Shown here one piece after another: positions 50,640 through 61,937 of a stretch of 64,000 bases of DNA (position 1 is its first letter; each line of letters opens with the position of its first letter). The position numbers and the translations under genes were made by a program. The stretch spans positions 806,001 to 870,000 of the forward strand of contig JAESUZ010003165.1 of assembly GCA_017311185.1 (NCBI GenBank), in the 5' to 3' direction. The notes below the pieces were generated by a model. It searched no databases and was not told where the DNA came from. It saw nothing but the letters and a program-made list of their open reading frames with translations. This stretch comes from Proteles cristata cristata. Its lineage: Eukaryota; Chordata; Mammalia; Carnivora; Hyaenidae.

Positions 50640-52015
50640 TTCATATCCCTATATATACCTGATGCAGGCTATCTTCTACTTGCCGCTGTAGATCCAGACA
50701 TACATGGTCTGTAGTCTTCAGTGAACCCCTTGTTCTCTGGATCCCACTGGGATCAAAGAGAGGGAGGAGAGGGAGGTTAGGCTACGTCTCCAGCTCCCTC
50801 TCTAAGAAGTCACCATGGGCTGCATCCCTTGTTGTAAGGACTCAGCTCAGGAAAGGCCTTCAACTATTCTCTATTTAACAAAAAGCAAGCAAACAAACAA
50901 CTCCCAGATTACTCCTGGACCCTGGCATTCGCCTATGACACCAAACTCCCCATCATGAACTGGGCAGGGGGTATTTAGATATTCCAGCAAAACATCAAAA
51001 TAAGACTTGCGCAGCAGATTTCTTGTAAAGTAAAAATGGCATGCTCGGTCTCCTACACAGGTCTGGAAGACACAAGTCACCCGCATAAGCTGACGGCAAA
51101 GACCCCCATGCTACTGTCACTATGCTTTTTTGCCTTTTCTCAGTCCACACCAAGGTGCTGTGAGAAGTTCCACGCCGCCGGTTAACGGAGGAAAAACCAG
51201 GAGCTAGATTTGTTGAAGGATCTGCCTGTTACACCATCACCAGCTGGAAGTGGGTGGCTGCTACCTTAAGGCTCTGCGGGAGGGTGGCCCAGAAAGAAAA
51301 GCGGTACCAGAAAGTGGTAAAGGGAAATCCCTATGGGCAGAACTCTGGGTGCCGCATCTGGTTGTCCATTTCATGGGGAAGAAGAGGTAGCCTGACCCAC
51401 AGAACTACAATGACACATGGATTGTAAATCAATTGGTCAGGGACTTTGAAAGATTAATTCTGGAAAATCTATGGCACGATCTTTGGGACATCTTATCTAC
51501 CTCCATCAAATCCCACACAACACTGCCCAAGACTAGGCGATGCACTATATGGCAAAGGCACTGGGGCAATGGGCTCAGCATCTGTGAACTTTCCCATCGC
51601 ATGGAAGGGGGTGGTTTGACAGAAGAGAGGAACGGCTGCTGAAGACGCAGTCCTGCTCTGGCTGGGAGAGGACACCCTGTGAGGGTGAGCTGCCGATCTA
51701 CAAATTAAGGTGTGCTTGCAGCCGGTGACCAGTGTATGGCGTCTTCATTTTCCTAGCCAGGATGCCCAGGCGTGGGAACCAATAATTGGAGCTGAAAGCG
51801 ATTGATCTCTCTCACTATTGCATGACACACTTGAAGAGTTTTTGCTGTTTGTCCCTGTGACCTTGGCCTCTGTGGATTTAAAGATCCTAGTGCCCAAGAG
51901 AGCAATTCCAAGAATGAGGCCATTGTACTGACTGGGGACACTGATCGTGATTACCAGGGAGACATTGGGTTGCTGCTACACCAGGGTGGCAGAGACCTAT
52001 ATTAGGAGCACAGAG
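50640..52015. other. No gene seen; possible degraded LTR-type sequence
   Basis: Text from about 51,130 to 51,720 has the look of an old retroelement interior, but I cannot assign a family and no frame is intact. No gene is supported. Confidence 0.3.
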
Positions 52016-52018
52016 GAA

Positions 52019-52233
52019 GGGCGCCTGGGTGGCTCAGCGGGTTAAGCGTCTCACTTTGGCTCAAATGATGATCGTGCATTTTTGAGTTCAAGCCCTGCAT
52101 CGGGCTCTGTGCTGACAGTGCAGAGCCTGCTTCGGGTCCGCTGACCCCTCTCTCTCTGCCCCTCCTCCGCTGGCATGCACACGTGCCCACAGCCATTCTC
52201 TCTCTCAACATATATAAACATTTTTTAAAAATA
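52019..52233 (+). mobile_element. CAN-SINE, full length, older type
   Basis: GGGCGCCTGGGTGGCTCAGC head, GACAGTGCAGAGCCTGCTTC and CT tract. Confidence 0.93.
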
Positions 52234-52255
52234 AGATTTAAAAAATCTGTCCTAT

Positions 52256-52475
52256 GGGGCGCCTGGGTGGCTTAGTCGGTTAAGCGTCCGACTTTCGCTT
52301 AGGTCATGATCTCACGGTTCGTGGGTTCGAGCCCCGCGTCGGGCTCTGTGCTAACTGCCAGCTCAGAGCCTGGAGCCTGTTTCAGTCTGTGACTCCTTCT
52401 CTCTGACCCTCCCCTGCTCATGCTGTCTCTCTCTCTCTCTCCTAGAAATAAATAAAACATTAAAAATTAAAAAAA
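52256..52475 (+). mobile_element. CAN-SINE, young subfamily
   Basis: Young-type sequence. Target-site duplication AAAAATCTGTCCT at 52241-52253 and 52476-52488. Confidence 0.97.
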
Positions 52476-52589
52476 AAAAATCTGTCCTGGGCTTTCCAAT
52501 GTAATTATCCGTCTTCCTTCCCTTTCGGTGGTCAGGGGATGGAAATATGTATGCTTTGACTTCACACTCTCTTGTCTGTGTATGCATGT

Positions 52590-52640
52590 GGGTTCTCTGT
52601 TTCCCTCTCTCAAAAATAAATAAACATTTTTTTTAAAAAA
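52590..52640 (+). mobile_element. CAN-SINE tail fragment
   Basis: CCCTCTCTCAAAAATAAATA plus AACATTTTTTTTAAAAAA. Only the 3' end is left. Confidence 0.6.
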
Positions 52641-53235
52641 GAGCACATAGGGTTTGTGGGGTGCCTCCTACTATTTACATGTCCAATTGTCCTTGTCAAC
52701 GGGAAGTGGGAAGAACTGAGTAAAGCAAGACCTCTGAGGACTCCAAGCCCATAAGAACGAAGGCTCCAGTGCCCCACCACCACCGCCACCAGGTAAAGAA
52801 CTCCATGTGGCTGAGGTGCTGTCAGAGGGTGAAAGAAACATGCGGTCAGTGTGGAAGAAAACATGCGCAATCACCACCTGCTTAGACCTCAGGGTCTGTC
52901 ACAGAAGCAGGGATGGTAATGGCTATGTTTCCTATTAATTAATTACTTTTCCACAGCCTCAGGCTAGCCCTCTGACATGAAGAACAGCAGTGCTAGCTAC
53001 TATTTCAGGTTTCACGTGGAACCATGACTGAACAGATGTTTACCCAACATGGAGTTTGGAGGCCTTTGAATGTCTCCTAAAACACGGAGACAAATCTTCA
53101 CCTGCACTAAGAGCAAGCGTTGATGCTGAAAGAGTAGATCCTGAAAGGAGTTGGAGCCCGTTGAACAACTTCTGCCTGCCTCTCCAGATCTAATCTCAGT
53201 TCTCCTCTCCCCTGCTCTGTGCTTTGAGAGGCTAA
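52640..53235. other. Unique-looking upstream DNA, no gene seen
   Basis: No repeat or gene recognised. Confidence 0.4.
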
Positions 53236-53236
53236 T

Positions 53237-53467
53237 CTTTTTTTTTTTTTTTAATATTTGTATTTATTTCTAGGAAAGAGAGAGAGAGAGAGACAGCATG
53301 AGCAGGGGAGGGTCAGAGAGAGAGGGAGATACAGACTCTGAAATAGGCTCCAGGCTCTGAGCTGGCAGTCAGCACAGAGCCCAACATGGGGCTTGAACCC
53401 ACGAACCGCGAGATCATGACCTAAGTGAAAGTCGGACGCTTAACTGACTAAGCCACCCAGGAGTCCC
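53237..53467 (-). mobile_element. CAN-SINE, young subfamily, antisense
   Basis: TTGTATTTATTTCTAGGAAA to GCCACCCAGGAGTCCC. Target-site duplication TTGAGAGGCTAA on both sides. Confidence 0.96.
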
Positions 53468-53648
53468 TTGAGAGGCTAACCTTAATGGACAACATGGAAG
53501 GTTCCCTTGCCTTCTGCTTCTGACTAGGTTCAAATTATGGGGAACACCAAAAAGGAGATTAGAGGCCGTGAGAAGAGTGAGGTTGAAGTATTTATTCCCA
53601 GGCACTCTCTCTGGGGAGTTGCTTTAGTGATCTGTCAAAAAACTGACT

Positions 53649-53862
53649 GGGGCCCCTGGGTGGCTCAGTCCGTTAAGCATCCAACTCTTGATTTCAGCTC
53701 AGGTCATGATCTCGCAGTTTGTGAGCTCAAGTCCTGCATCAGGCTCTGCAGCAACAGGGTGGAGCCCACTTGGGATTCTCTCTCTCTCCTCTCTCTCTTT
53801 CTGCACTACCCACTGGCTCTCCTTCAAAATAAATAAGTACGCTTAATTAAAAAAATTAAAAA
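53649..53862 (+). mobile_element. CAN-SINE, full length, older type
   Basis: GGGGCCCCTGGGTGGCTCAG head. Flanked by AAACTGACT at 53640-53648 and 53864-53872. Confidence 0.94.
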
Positions 53863-53869
53863 GAAACTG

Positions 53870-54415
53870 ACTTAGAACCACCAGCATTGTTTCTCACGAT
53901 TCTGTGAGTTGACCAAAGCTCAGCTGAATGATTCTTGTGCTGGTCTCACAAGGAGTCTCTCATACAGCTGAAGACACAGGTGACCGGGGCTGGGGTGTCC
54001 GAGACGTCCTCACTCTCATGTCTAGTGGGGACAGCGGAAAGGCTGGAAAGTGGTTTCAGCTGGGAAACTGGGGAGGTGAGACTTCTCTCTCTCCTCAAGG
54101 AGTCAAAAGCCTCACTGTCTATACGGCTCCCCACTCCCACAAGATCTTTCCCCATGGTCTGTCCTTCAGAGTAGCTGGACCTGGTGACTCAGGAACTCCC
54201 AAAACTGCAAAGGCAGACGCTGACAGACCTTCAGGTTCAAGCCCTGCAATTGACACAGGGCCATTTCCAACATCCTTTAAATAGTCCCTTTATTAAATCA
54301 ACCAAGCACAATTTGAGTGTGCCATTTGTTTCCTATTGGGACCCTGGAAAGTTCCTACTTTACATGACTCTGCACTTTTCTCCATGCCTGTACCCAGTAG
54401 AATTGAATTGCCTTG
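53870..54415. other. Unique-looking upstream DNA, no gene seen
   Basis: No repeat recognised; open frames up to about 118 codons overlap in several frames without similarity to known proteins. Confidence 0.4.
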
Positions 54416-54418
54416 GTG

Positions 54419-54517
54419 AAATCAGTTGAATTAAGCACCCAAATCTCACTGTTTGTGGGTTCAAGCCCCACGTTGGGCTCTGTGCTGATAGCTCAGAGCT
54501 TGGAGCCTGCTTTGGAG

Positions 54518-54548
<31 letters not shown>

Positions 54549-54612
54549 CTCTCTGCCCCTTCCCTGCTCATTCTCTCTCTCTCTCCCCAAAATAAATAAA
54601 CATTACAAAAAA
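54419..54612 (+). mobile_element. CAN-SINE, 5' truncated
   Basis: Starts inside the tRNA-like part (CAGTTGAATTAAGCACCCAA), then GTGGGTTCAAGCCCCACG, a CT tract and AAATAAATAAACATT. Confidence 0.88.
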
Positions 54613-54614
54613 TA

Positions 54615-55160
54615 AGAAAATGCAATATCTTGCATTGCTCAAACTCTCAACTAAGGTGAAGAGTGCTTCAGGACTGGTCAGTTCAACAGTGCAACGTGCC
54701 GTCAAGGACCTGGATTTTTTCCATTGTTCTCTTCTGAAGTGCTTGGGGTTGTCTTCATCTTTATGCTCGTAATAAGACAGCAGCAGCAACTCTTGTATTC
54801 ACATTCTCATAAGGAAATGTCAAATAGGATAGGGATGACTTCCCTTCTAGCTGCTTCTTAGGATTGAGGGAGAAGCCTCCTCATAGACTTCCCTTCCTGT
54901 CTCAATGGCCAGAATTGAGTCTCAAGCTCATTCATAACTAATCATTGACCAGGTGCAGTGAGATTATCTGTGGAAGAATCAGATCTGCTAGAACTGGGAG
55001 CATTGTGACCATAGGGAGAGAGGTATCCTGGTAAACAAAGTCTGGTGCTGTCAGGAAGGAGGGATCGTTGCTGTGAGCTGATGGTGTGGCCCACAGTAGG
55101 GAAGGATGTGATGGGGCTCACTCACGGCCACCTCTAAGATGTACTCTGTCAATAATTGAG
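54615..55160. other. Unique-looking upstream DNA, no gene seen
   Basis: Nothing supported. Confidence 0.4.
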
Positions 55161-55165
55161 AGCTG

Positions 55166-55380
55166 AGGTGCCTGGGTGGCTCAGTCGGTTAAGCATCCGA
55201 CTTCGGCTCAGGTGATGATCTAACAGCTCATGGGTTTCAGCCCCGTGTTGGGCTCCATGCTGACATTTCAGAGCCTGGAACCTGCTTCAGATTCTGTGTC
55301 CCTCTCTCTTTCTGCCCCTTCTCTCCTTATGCTCTCTCTGTCTCTCTCAAAAATAAATAAACATTAAAAACATTAAAAAG
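55166..55380 (+). mobile_element. CAN-SINE, full length, older type
   Basis: AGGTGCCTGGGTGGCTCAGT head to AAAAATAAATAAACATT tail. Confidence 0.93.
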
Positions 55381-55389
55381 CAAAAAACC

Positions 55390-55985
55390 AAAAGCAAATA
55401 CCAGCATTTAGGAGCAACTAGACTATGCAGACTAAATAAATACATCCGCCGGCTGAATCCTAATGGTATTTCCTAGGTTGGGACCTTGAGACATGAAAAG
55501 CTCAAAGGCTCTAACAACATCTGATCCCATATCTCAATAGTGTTTGTGCTACGCTGTCATTGGCCATCACAGTAAGCCATTCACATGGATGAAGATCCTT
55601 GGTGCTGCTTTAACAAGCCTACGCGGGTATTTCCAGGGTGAGTGTTCATCCATGGGTATTTTCATTTATGAACGCATTCACCCAACAAGCATGTGTACAG
55701 GGCCAATTGTACGCAAAGCATTGTTAAATTGAGTTAGAGAGACAGCAGAAGGAAATGAACTGGTGGCCTGCGGAGGAGGAATTGGGATTTCCTGATAAGA
55801 AGGAGAAAGTGGTCATTTCTCAGCTGTCGCCTCCACTAGCAGGTCTTGGACTGCGTTCTGCAGCCTGGTCCAGGTCTCCGTGTCTACCCTGTCTGGGCTG
55901 GGCAAACTTGTCCATCATGGGTCCCCAGGGCACTCCGGATCCGACTGCTTCCTTCTCCGTCTGGAGAAAAGACCAATGAAAATAA
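55390..55985. other. Unique-looking upstream DNA, no gene seen
   Basis: Nothing supported. Confidence 0.4.
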
Positions 55986-55989
55986 AGGA

Positions 55990-56149
55990 AAGGCACCTGG
56001 GTGGCTCAGGCCAGTTAAGTGTCCAGCTCTTGATCTCGGCTCAGGTCATGATCTCATGGTCATGAGATGGAGCCTGAGTCAGACTCTGCTCTGATAGCAT
56101 GGAGCCTGCTTGGGACTCTCTCTCTTCCTCTCTCGCGGCCCCTCTCCTG

Positions 56150-56180
<31 letters not shown>

Positions 56181-56204
56181 AAAATAAATAAACTTTAAAA
56201 AAAA
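55990..56204 (+). mobile_element. CAN-SINE, full length, older type
   Basis: AGGCACCTGGGTGGCTCAGG head, CT tract and AAAATAAATAAACTTT tail. Confidence 0.93.
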
Positions 56205-56878
56205 TTTAACTGTATGCATGATTATCATAACACAGTTTTTAGAAACCTGAAAATAGACTTAATATCCAGCAATAGGGAATCAGTTAAATAAATGGCATAA
56301 CTTTGTTACTATCTAGTCGTGAGCCGTGACTGATTTATTCTCATAGAAAGCTGTCCCAGGGAAGTATATTTTGGTTTATATATGAAAGAATCTTCTGACA
56401 GCTAGAGACTTGTGCAACATGGAGTGAGCCACCTGGGGCATTGTAGCAAGACGCTAGCATGACAGCAACCATGGGCAGTAGGATAGGGCTGTCCAGAAGG
56501 GAAAGAACTGGAAGGAACCAGACAGATCGTGCAGCTTAGGGGAGTGGGAAAGTCCCCAAAAGGTTAGTTACAATAGAGACCATCAGATAAATACCACAGG
56601 TTCACATCAGTAGGATCTGAGCCATGTTATGTAATTTTAAATTGTCTGGTAGCCAGTTTTGAAAAGGACAAATAAACAACTGAAATCAGTTTGTTTTTTT
56701 TAAGATTTTAAAGTTTATTTATTTATTTTGAGAAAGAGAGCATGTGCGTGTATGCACGGGGGAGAGGCAGAGAGAAAGGGAGAGAGAGTCCCAAGCATGC
56801 TCTGCACTGCCAGTGCGAGATCTACACGGGGCTCAATCTCTGAGATTATGACCTGAGCCGAGATCAAGTCTGATGCTT

Positions 56879-57330
56879 GGGGCTCCGGGGGGGCACAGTC
56901 GGTTAAGCATCTGACTTCGACTCAGGTCATGATCTCACAGCCCATGAATCTGAGCTCTGCATTGGGCTCTGTGCTGACAGTCCACAGCCTGGAGCCTACT
57001 TTGGACTCCGTGTCTCCCTGTCTCTGCCCCTCCCCCGCTCATGCGTGCACGCACTCTGTCTCTCTCTTTCTCTCTCTGTCAAAATTAAACATCATGGGGC
57101 GCCTAGGTGGCTTAGCCGGTTAAGCGTCCGACTTTCGCTTAGGTCATGATCTCGCGGTTCATGGGTTCGAGCCCCGCGTCGGGCTCTGTGCTGACTGCCA
57201 GCTCAGAGCCTGGAGCCCGTTTCAGTCTGTGACTCCCTCTCTCTCTGACCCTCCCCTGCTCACGCTGTCTCTCTCTCTCTCTCCTAGAAATAAATAAAAA
57301 TATTAAAAAAAAAATTAAACATCAAAAAAA
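56879..57330 (+). mobile_element. CAN-SINE nested in the antisense SINE, itself split
   Basis: GGGGCTCCGGGGGGGCACAG head to a CTGTCAAAATTAAACATCA tail. The tail is interrupted by the next SINE at 57,096. Confidence 0.92.
57096..57310 (+). mobile_element. CAN-SINE, young subfamily, innermost of the nest
   Basis: Young-type sequence. Target-site duplication AAAATTAAACATCA at 57081-57094 and 57311-57324. Confidence 0.97.
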
Positions 57331-57479
57331 GAGTCTTACGCTTAACCAACTGAGCCACTCAAGTGTCCTTAACTGAAATTAGTTTTAATAAAGTGATTTA
57401 CTTAGCCCAGTATATCCAGAATATTATTGCAATATGCAATCAATATTTACTTTTAATTACGAATGAGATATTTTACATT

Positions 57480-57620
57480 CTTACTATGTCTCCAGAATCT
57501 GGTGTGGGTTTCCCCTTAAAGCACATTCTGCATGAGCCACATTTCAAGTGCTCAGTGGCCACTCGTGGCTTGTGGCCACTGAACTGGTCAACACTGCTCG
57601 AGAGTCTGAGATGTGAGCAT
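57480..57620. mobile_element. Old nonautonomous DNA-transposon relic
   Basis: CATTTCAAGTGCTCAGTGGC and CACTCGTGGCTTGTGGCCAC recall a common MER-type hAT element. The same family starts at 50,117, and part of it (AATGATAGAAATGTTCTATA) is at 451-470. Confidence 0.5.
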
Positions 57621-57624
57621 CAGC

Positions 57625-58095
57625 GCTCATAACGCTACTGAGCGGTGTTAGTGAACTGGTAGGCTATTTTGTTCTCTGCCGCATCTGAGCCCTGCTGGGC
57701 GTGGAAACACTTGGATGAAAAGTATACCTGCAAACAGATCCAAGGCCAGGCAGCTGCAAAGTCTGTATCTAAGATAATGTCCCCTGAGTGCCCGCACAGG
57801 GAAGGGATGGATGCCCTGGGAAAGGAGTTGGGCTTTGTTCCTTTTGATGCTGAGTCCTCACTGTTTCCTACAGAAACAGCAGATACTCAGCTTCAAGTTT
57901 TTCCTGTATTCAAGCGCACAAATTCAGTGCCACACCAACCACAGACCAAAAGACAGACACAGATTCAGAGACGAAAGGTACCCCAGCTGAGCAAAGCTAC
58001 CAAAATACCACACAATTGTTTCAGTAGCTTTCTTTTGCCTCCATGTGAATGATTCTGTGTGTATGTATATATCAGATTATATATGCTTTTGTAAT
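57625..58095. other. Unique-looking upstream DNA, no gene supported
   Basis: A 127-codon plus-strand frame (57,669-58,052) has no recognisable family and no promoter or splice context. I do not call it. Confidence 0.35.
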
Positions 58096-58100
58096 TTCTT

Positions 58101-58329
58101 TTTTTTTTTTAATTTTTAAATATTTTTATTTATTTCTAGGAGAGAGAGACAGAGAGACAGCATGAGCAGGGGAGGTTCATAAAGAGAAGGAGTCACAGAC
58201 TGAAACAGGCTCCAGGCTCTGAGCTGGCAGTCAGCACAGAGCCCGACGCGGGGCTCGAACCCACGAACCGCAAGATCATGACCCAAGCGAAAGCTGGACG
58301 CTTAACCGACTAAGCCACCCAGGCGCCCC
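58101..58329 (-). mobile_element. CAN-SINE, young subfamily, antisense
   Basis: Young-type sequence. Target-site duplication TGCTTTTGTAATTTCTT at 58084-58100 and 58330-58346. Confidence 0.97.
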
Positions 58330-58614
58330 TGCTTTTGTAATTTCTTAATCCGACACTTTATTTTAACGTTTGGCGCACAACTTCAGATTGCTCCCCGGAG
58401 AGTCCTGTTGCAACCTTAGACTCACTAGCTTGATGGAGGAAAAATAGGGTCCAGAAAAGACCAGGGAAACTTACTCTGACTGGAGCCGGGAGGCTCAGGC
58501 TTGTGCACCGTGGCTGGGGCTCAGATCTGAGATCGCGCAATCCTGTTGGTGGCAGGGTGGAGAAGCGACGGCTGAAATACACACCCCTGTTAGGTGGACA
58601 GAGGACACCATGAC

Positions 58615-58760
58615 CATGAGTCACGCATCTATAAAGCAATTCCTAAATCTTGGCTTGCCTAATGACCACTCAGGGATCTGGTTTAAAATGCATAATTTTA
58701 TCTCTACTTTCAGAGATTCTAATGCAAATCCAGAGCTGGACTCAAAAGGTGTGAATGGAA
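58615..58760 (+). mobile_element. MER5-type DNA transposon relic
   Basis: CAGGGATCTGGTTTAAAATG then CAGAGATTCTAATGCAAAT resembles MER5. Confidence 0.5.
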
Positions 58761-59340
58761 GCAGCATCCCAGGAGATACGGATGCACTTGGTCCCTGGAG
58801 AAATACTGGTATTTACAGCAACAATTCCAGGCGCAAGGATCAGGATGCGGCCCCTTACTCACCAGGGTTGCTAGAAAAGATGTGAGGACCCAATAGGAGC
58901 CATCTTGTGAGGAACCGGGACCTCAGACATGAACTGAGGTGGTCACCTTGACACCCCATGTGAAAAGGGCAAGGGGATTCCAGAGAGCCAGCTACCTAAA
59001 CCTCAGGCACAGAAGATGTGAGGCTCCTCTGAGATGCCCCACTCCAGGCTCGGACTGACAACCAGCTCTGGAAGGCACATTGTTTTCCTATGAAATGACC
59101 CAACACCAAAGATGGGCTGTTCAGCCAAGCTCCTTTATTAGTGTGTCTGCTCTCAGTCGGCTTGCATGTAACCAACGTAGAGTATTGTAACCGCTTCTTG
59201 GGGGATCATAGAGTTAGCTGTCAAATTAATAACCCAGAAGCCAAGGGACATAGAACTCTAAAGGCAAAAACTGGATTTATTTGGAGTGAATGATTGAAAC
59301 CAAGGAGTTGTGAGGCGAGTGATGTCTTACTAGGGATGCG

Positions 59341-59355
59341 CCGCCAGAGGGCGCC
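59341..59355 (+). promoter_or_regulatory. CTCF-like motif
   Basis: CCGCCAGAGGGCGCC matches 13 of 15 positions of the CTCF core CCACCAGGGGGCGCC. It lies in largely non-repeat DNA, about 200 bp from a small CpG-rich patch. Occupancy is inferred. Confidence 0.6.
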
Positions 59356-59554
59356 AGAGCATCCTTCTCCAAAAGAAGTTTCCGTTGCTTAAAACCCATT
59401 AGGGCTTCAATTAAATGAAAGAGTTGCCCAAAGCGACAGTCTCCACCGAAGTCTCCCTAAAGACGGAAGACAGTGGACAGGTGGCCCCCTTAAAAAGTCT
59501 ACTGACAGAGTGCAATTTCCTTGATGCCACCAGTTCTGTGTTAAAAATGGATGG

Positions 59555-59775
59555 AACTTTCCGCCGAGTCTCCGGGTTTGTTTTAAGCGCACGATGTGTC
59601 ACGTTTTTAGGCGTCGTGAACAGGGTGCCCCGGAGGACGCGTGCCGGCCGCCGACCTGCCACCCCGGGTCCCTGCAGCCCAGACCCCCGGGGGCGTGAAC
59701 CCACCCACTTGCTAGCCCTGACCCTGAACTTGGGACTCCCGGCCTGATGACTTCGGGGAGGTCCAGTGCCGCAGG
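59555..59775. promoter_or_regulatory. Small CpG-rich patch in upstream intergenic DNA
   Basis: CG dinucleotides are dense here (for example GCCGGCCGCCGAC and CCCCGGAGGACGCG) in contrast to the flanks, and no known repeat is seen. It could be a small CpG island, an enhancer or a transcription start of an unannotated RNA. No convincing coding frame is present. Confidence 0.5.
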
Positions 59776-60248
59776 GGAAACTGAGGCTCCGGGGAGCACA
59801 GGCACCCGGTCAGAGCCGCACTTCATTTAACCCAAGAACTGACCAACAGGAAGGGGTCTCGGTGCACTGATGTTTGAAAGCCTAAACAAGGAGAAGAATC
59901 TGAGACCCAGGAACTGGGGTTCAAAGTGCAAAAAACTAGCCTCGTTGGGGGTGGGGGAGGGGGGCTCGGAACAATCCTCTCCTGCAAAATTCCCGTGTGG
60001 TGCTGGCCCCTTCTGTTCAACTGGGAAATTAAACTCAGACTGCCATAAAGCTGGCTTTTCCAATAAAATGGTATTTTGTAAAAGAGCGGGCGCTTGCTGC
60101 GTGTCTATCCTAGTACTTTTTCCCTAATGCATCTGCTTGGCATTGCCAAGCTCCACAATCGTCACTAGACAAATATGAAAAGATAAATAAAAAAGACATG
60201 AAAACTTCACAACTAATTACTGAAAAATTAAATCAAAAACTTGTTTCT

Positions 60249-60441
60249 GGGGCGCCTGGGTGGCCCAGTCGGTGGAGCATCAGACTTCGGCTCAGGTCAT
60301 GCTCTCACGGTTCGTAAGGCCGAGCCCGGCATCGGGCCTGGAGTCTGGAGCCTGCTTCATATTCTGTGTCTCCCTCTCTGTGTGCCCCTCCCCGGCTCAC
60401 ACTATGTCTCTGTCTCTCTCTCAAAAATGAACATTTTAAAA
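60249..60441 (+). mobile_element. CAN-SINE, full length
   Basis: GGGGCGCCTGGGTGGCCCAG head to a CTCAAAAATGAACATT tail. Confidence 0.94.
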
Positions 60442-60559
60442 ATTTTGTTTTAAAATTTCAATTTCTCAAAGGCTCAGCCATTAGGAGTGTGAAAGACCAA
60501 TGGATCTTGTATATTGTACAATATGCATTTGCAATATAATCACTGGCTCACAAAAACAT

Positions 60560-60840
60560 ATTTTGAATTAAAATAATAGCAAACATATGAGTATCTACCA
60601 TATGCTGTATCCATGTTTTTAATGAGGAAAAGTATTTTGTGCAGAGTACTCTGTGGATACATAAAGTGTCCATACTTCCTGCGGATTCATTTAATCCTCA
60701 CCATAACCCACCCCCCAAAGTAGATGCCATTATTATCCCCATTTTACATAGACAGAAACTGAGGCATGGGAATATTGAATAACCCCAAGGTCACACAACA
60801 AAAAGATGGATGGTGAACCTAGAGACTAACCCGCTGAGTC
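60560..60840 (-). mobile_element. MIR relic, antisense
   Basis: TTAATCCTCACCATAACCCA, TTATCCCCATTTTACATAG and AGAAACTGAGGCATGGG are antisense MIR. Confidence 0.8.
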
Positions 60841-60881
60841 TGGCCCAGAAGCCGGTGATCGTAATCAAAAAGCCAGTGGTT

Positions 60882-61094
60882 GGCGTGCCTGAGTGTCTCA
60901 GTCAGTTGAGCTCCTGACACTTGGCTTCAGCTCAGGTCATGATCTCATGTAAACATGAGTCGAGCCTCATGCTGAGGTTCATGCTGCCAGATCCAAGCCT
61001 GCTTGAGATCCTCTCCCTCTCTCTCTGCCCCTCCCCTGCTCTCACATGCTCTCTCTCTCTCAAAATAAATAAATAAATAAACTTTAAAAAAAAA
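60882..61094 (+). mobile_element. CAN-SINE, full length, older type
   Basis: GGCGTGCCTGAGTGTCTCAG head to an (AATA)n AACTTTAAAA tail. Confidence 0.92.
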
Positions 61095-61097
61095 GTC

Positions 61098-61307
61098 TGG
61101 AGCGTCTGGGTGGCTCAGTCAGTTGGGTGTCCGACTTTGGCTCATGATCTTGCGGTTCGTGGGTTCAAGCCCTGCATCGGGCTCTGTGCTGACAGCTCAG
61201 AGCCTGGAGCTGCTTCAGATTCTGTGTCTCCCTCTCTCTCTGCCCCTCCCCTGCTCATGCAGTCTCTGTCTGTCTCTCAAAAATAAACAAAACATTGAAA
61301 AAAAAAA
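61098..61307 (+). mobile_element. CAN-SINE, full length
   Basis: GGAGCGTCTGGGTGGCTCAG head, inserted at the tail of the preceding [14 protein letters not shown] flanks both sides. Confidence 0.94.
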
Positions 61308-61481
61308 GTCAATGTTTCTCAACGTGTGGTCCCCAGACCAGCAGTGCCATCATTACCCGGAAACTCGAGAAAACTCTAAGTTCTCAGACCCCATTCCAGA
61401 TTTTCTGAATCAGGGGAATGGGAACCACAGCAGGATTTTTTGTTTTTTGTTTTTGTTTTTGTTTTGTTTTTGCTTTTCTGT

Positions 61482-61937
61482 TTTTAAATGGTTACTCATT
61501 TTTGAGAGAGACAGAGTGTGAGTTAGGGAGGGGCAGAGAAGGAAACACAGAATCTGAATCAGGCTGCAGGCTCTGAACTGTCAGCACAGAGCCTGACATA
61601 GGGCCTGAACCCACGAACCATGAGATTATGACCTGAGCCAAAGTTGGAGTCTTTTAAATATTTTTTTAAAATTAAAAAAAAATTTTTAATTTATTTCTGA
61701 GAGAGAGAGAGAGAGAGAGAGACAGCGTGAGCAGGGGAGGGTCAGAGAGAGAGGGAGTCACAGAATCAGAAACAGGCTCCAGGCTCTGAGGTGGCAGTCA
61801 GCACAGAGTCCGACGCGGGGCCCGAACCCACGAACTGTGAGATCATGACCTGAGCCGAAGTCGGACACTTAACCGACTGAGCCAGCCAGGCACCCCCCAA
61901 AGTTGGACTCAACCAGCTGAGCCACTCAGGTGCCCTG
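61482..61937 (-). mobile_element. CAN-SINE, antisense, split by a younger SINE
   Basis: Pieces 61,482-61,651 and 61,911-61,937 (AACCAGCTGAGCCACTCAGG). The inner element is at 61,652. Confidence 0.92.
61652..61897 (-). mobile_element. CAN-SINE, antisense, nested
   Basis: TTTTAATTTATTTCTGAGAG to GAGCCAGCCAGGCACCCC. Target-site duplication CAAAGTTGGAGTC / CAAAGTTGGACTC at 61639-61651 and 61898-61910. Confidence 0.95.

Larger units (their letters stand above)
56694..57368 (-). mobile_element. CAN-SINE, antisense, split by two nested SINEs
   Basis: 3' part 56,694-56,878 (TTTATTTATTTATTTTGAGA onward) and 5' part 57,344-57,368 (AACCAACTGAGCCACTCAAG). The break is within the GACGCTTAACC part of the head, duplicated as AGTCTGATGCTT / AGTCTTACGCTT. 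Confidence 0.92.
58760..60245. other. Mostly unique block with CTCF-like site and CpG patch
   Basis: No SINE or L1 in about 1.5 kb, the longest SINE-free stretch in this half of the window. Holds the CTCF-like motif (59,341) and the CpG-rich patch (59,555-59,775). No gene is supported. Confidence 0.5.

Noticed and set aside
51130..51720. Possible endogenous retrovirus interior
   Set aside because: Only a general resemblance; no LTR pair, primer site or intact frame could be identified, so it is listed only as unassigned sequence.
53928..54284. 118-codon plus-strand frame
   Set aside because: No family resemblance and overlapping frames of similar length.
57669..58052. 127-codon plus-strand frame
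   Set aside because: No known family, no promoter, no splice context; length is within chance for this composition.
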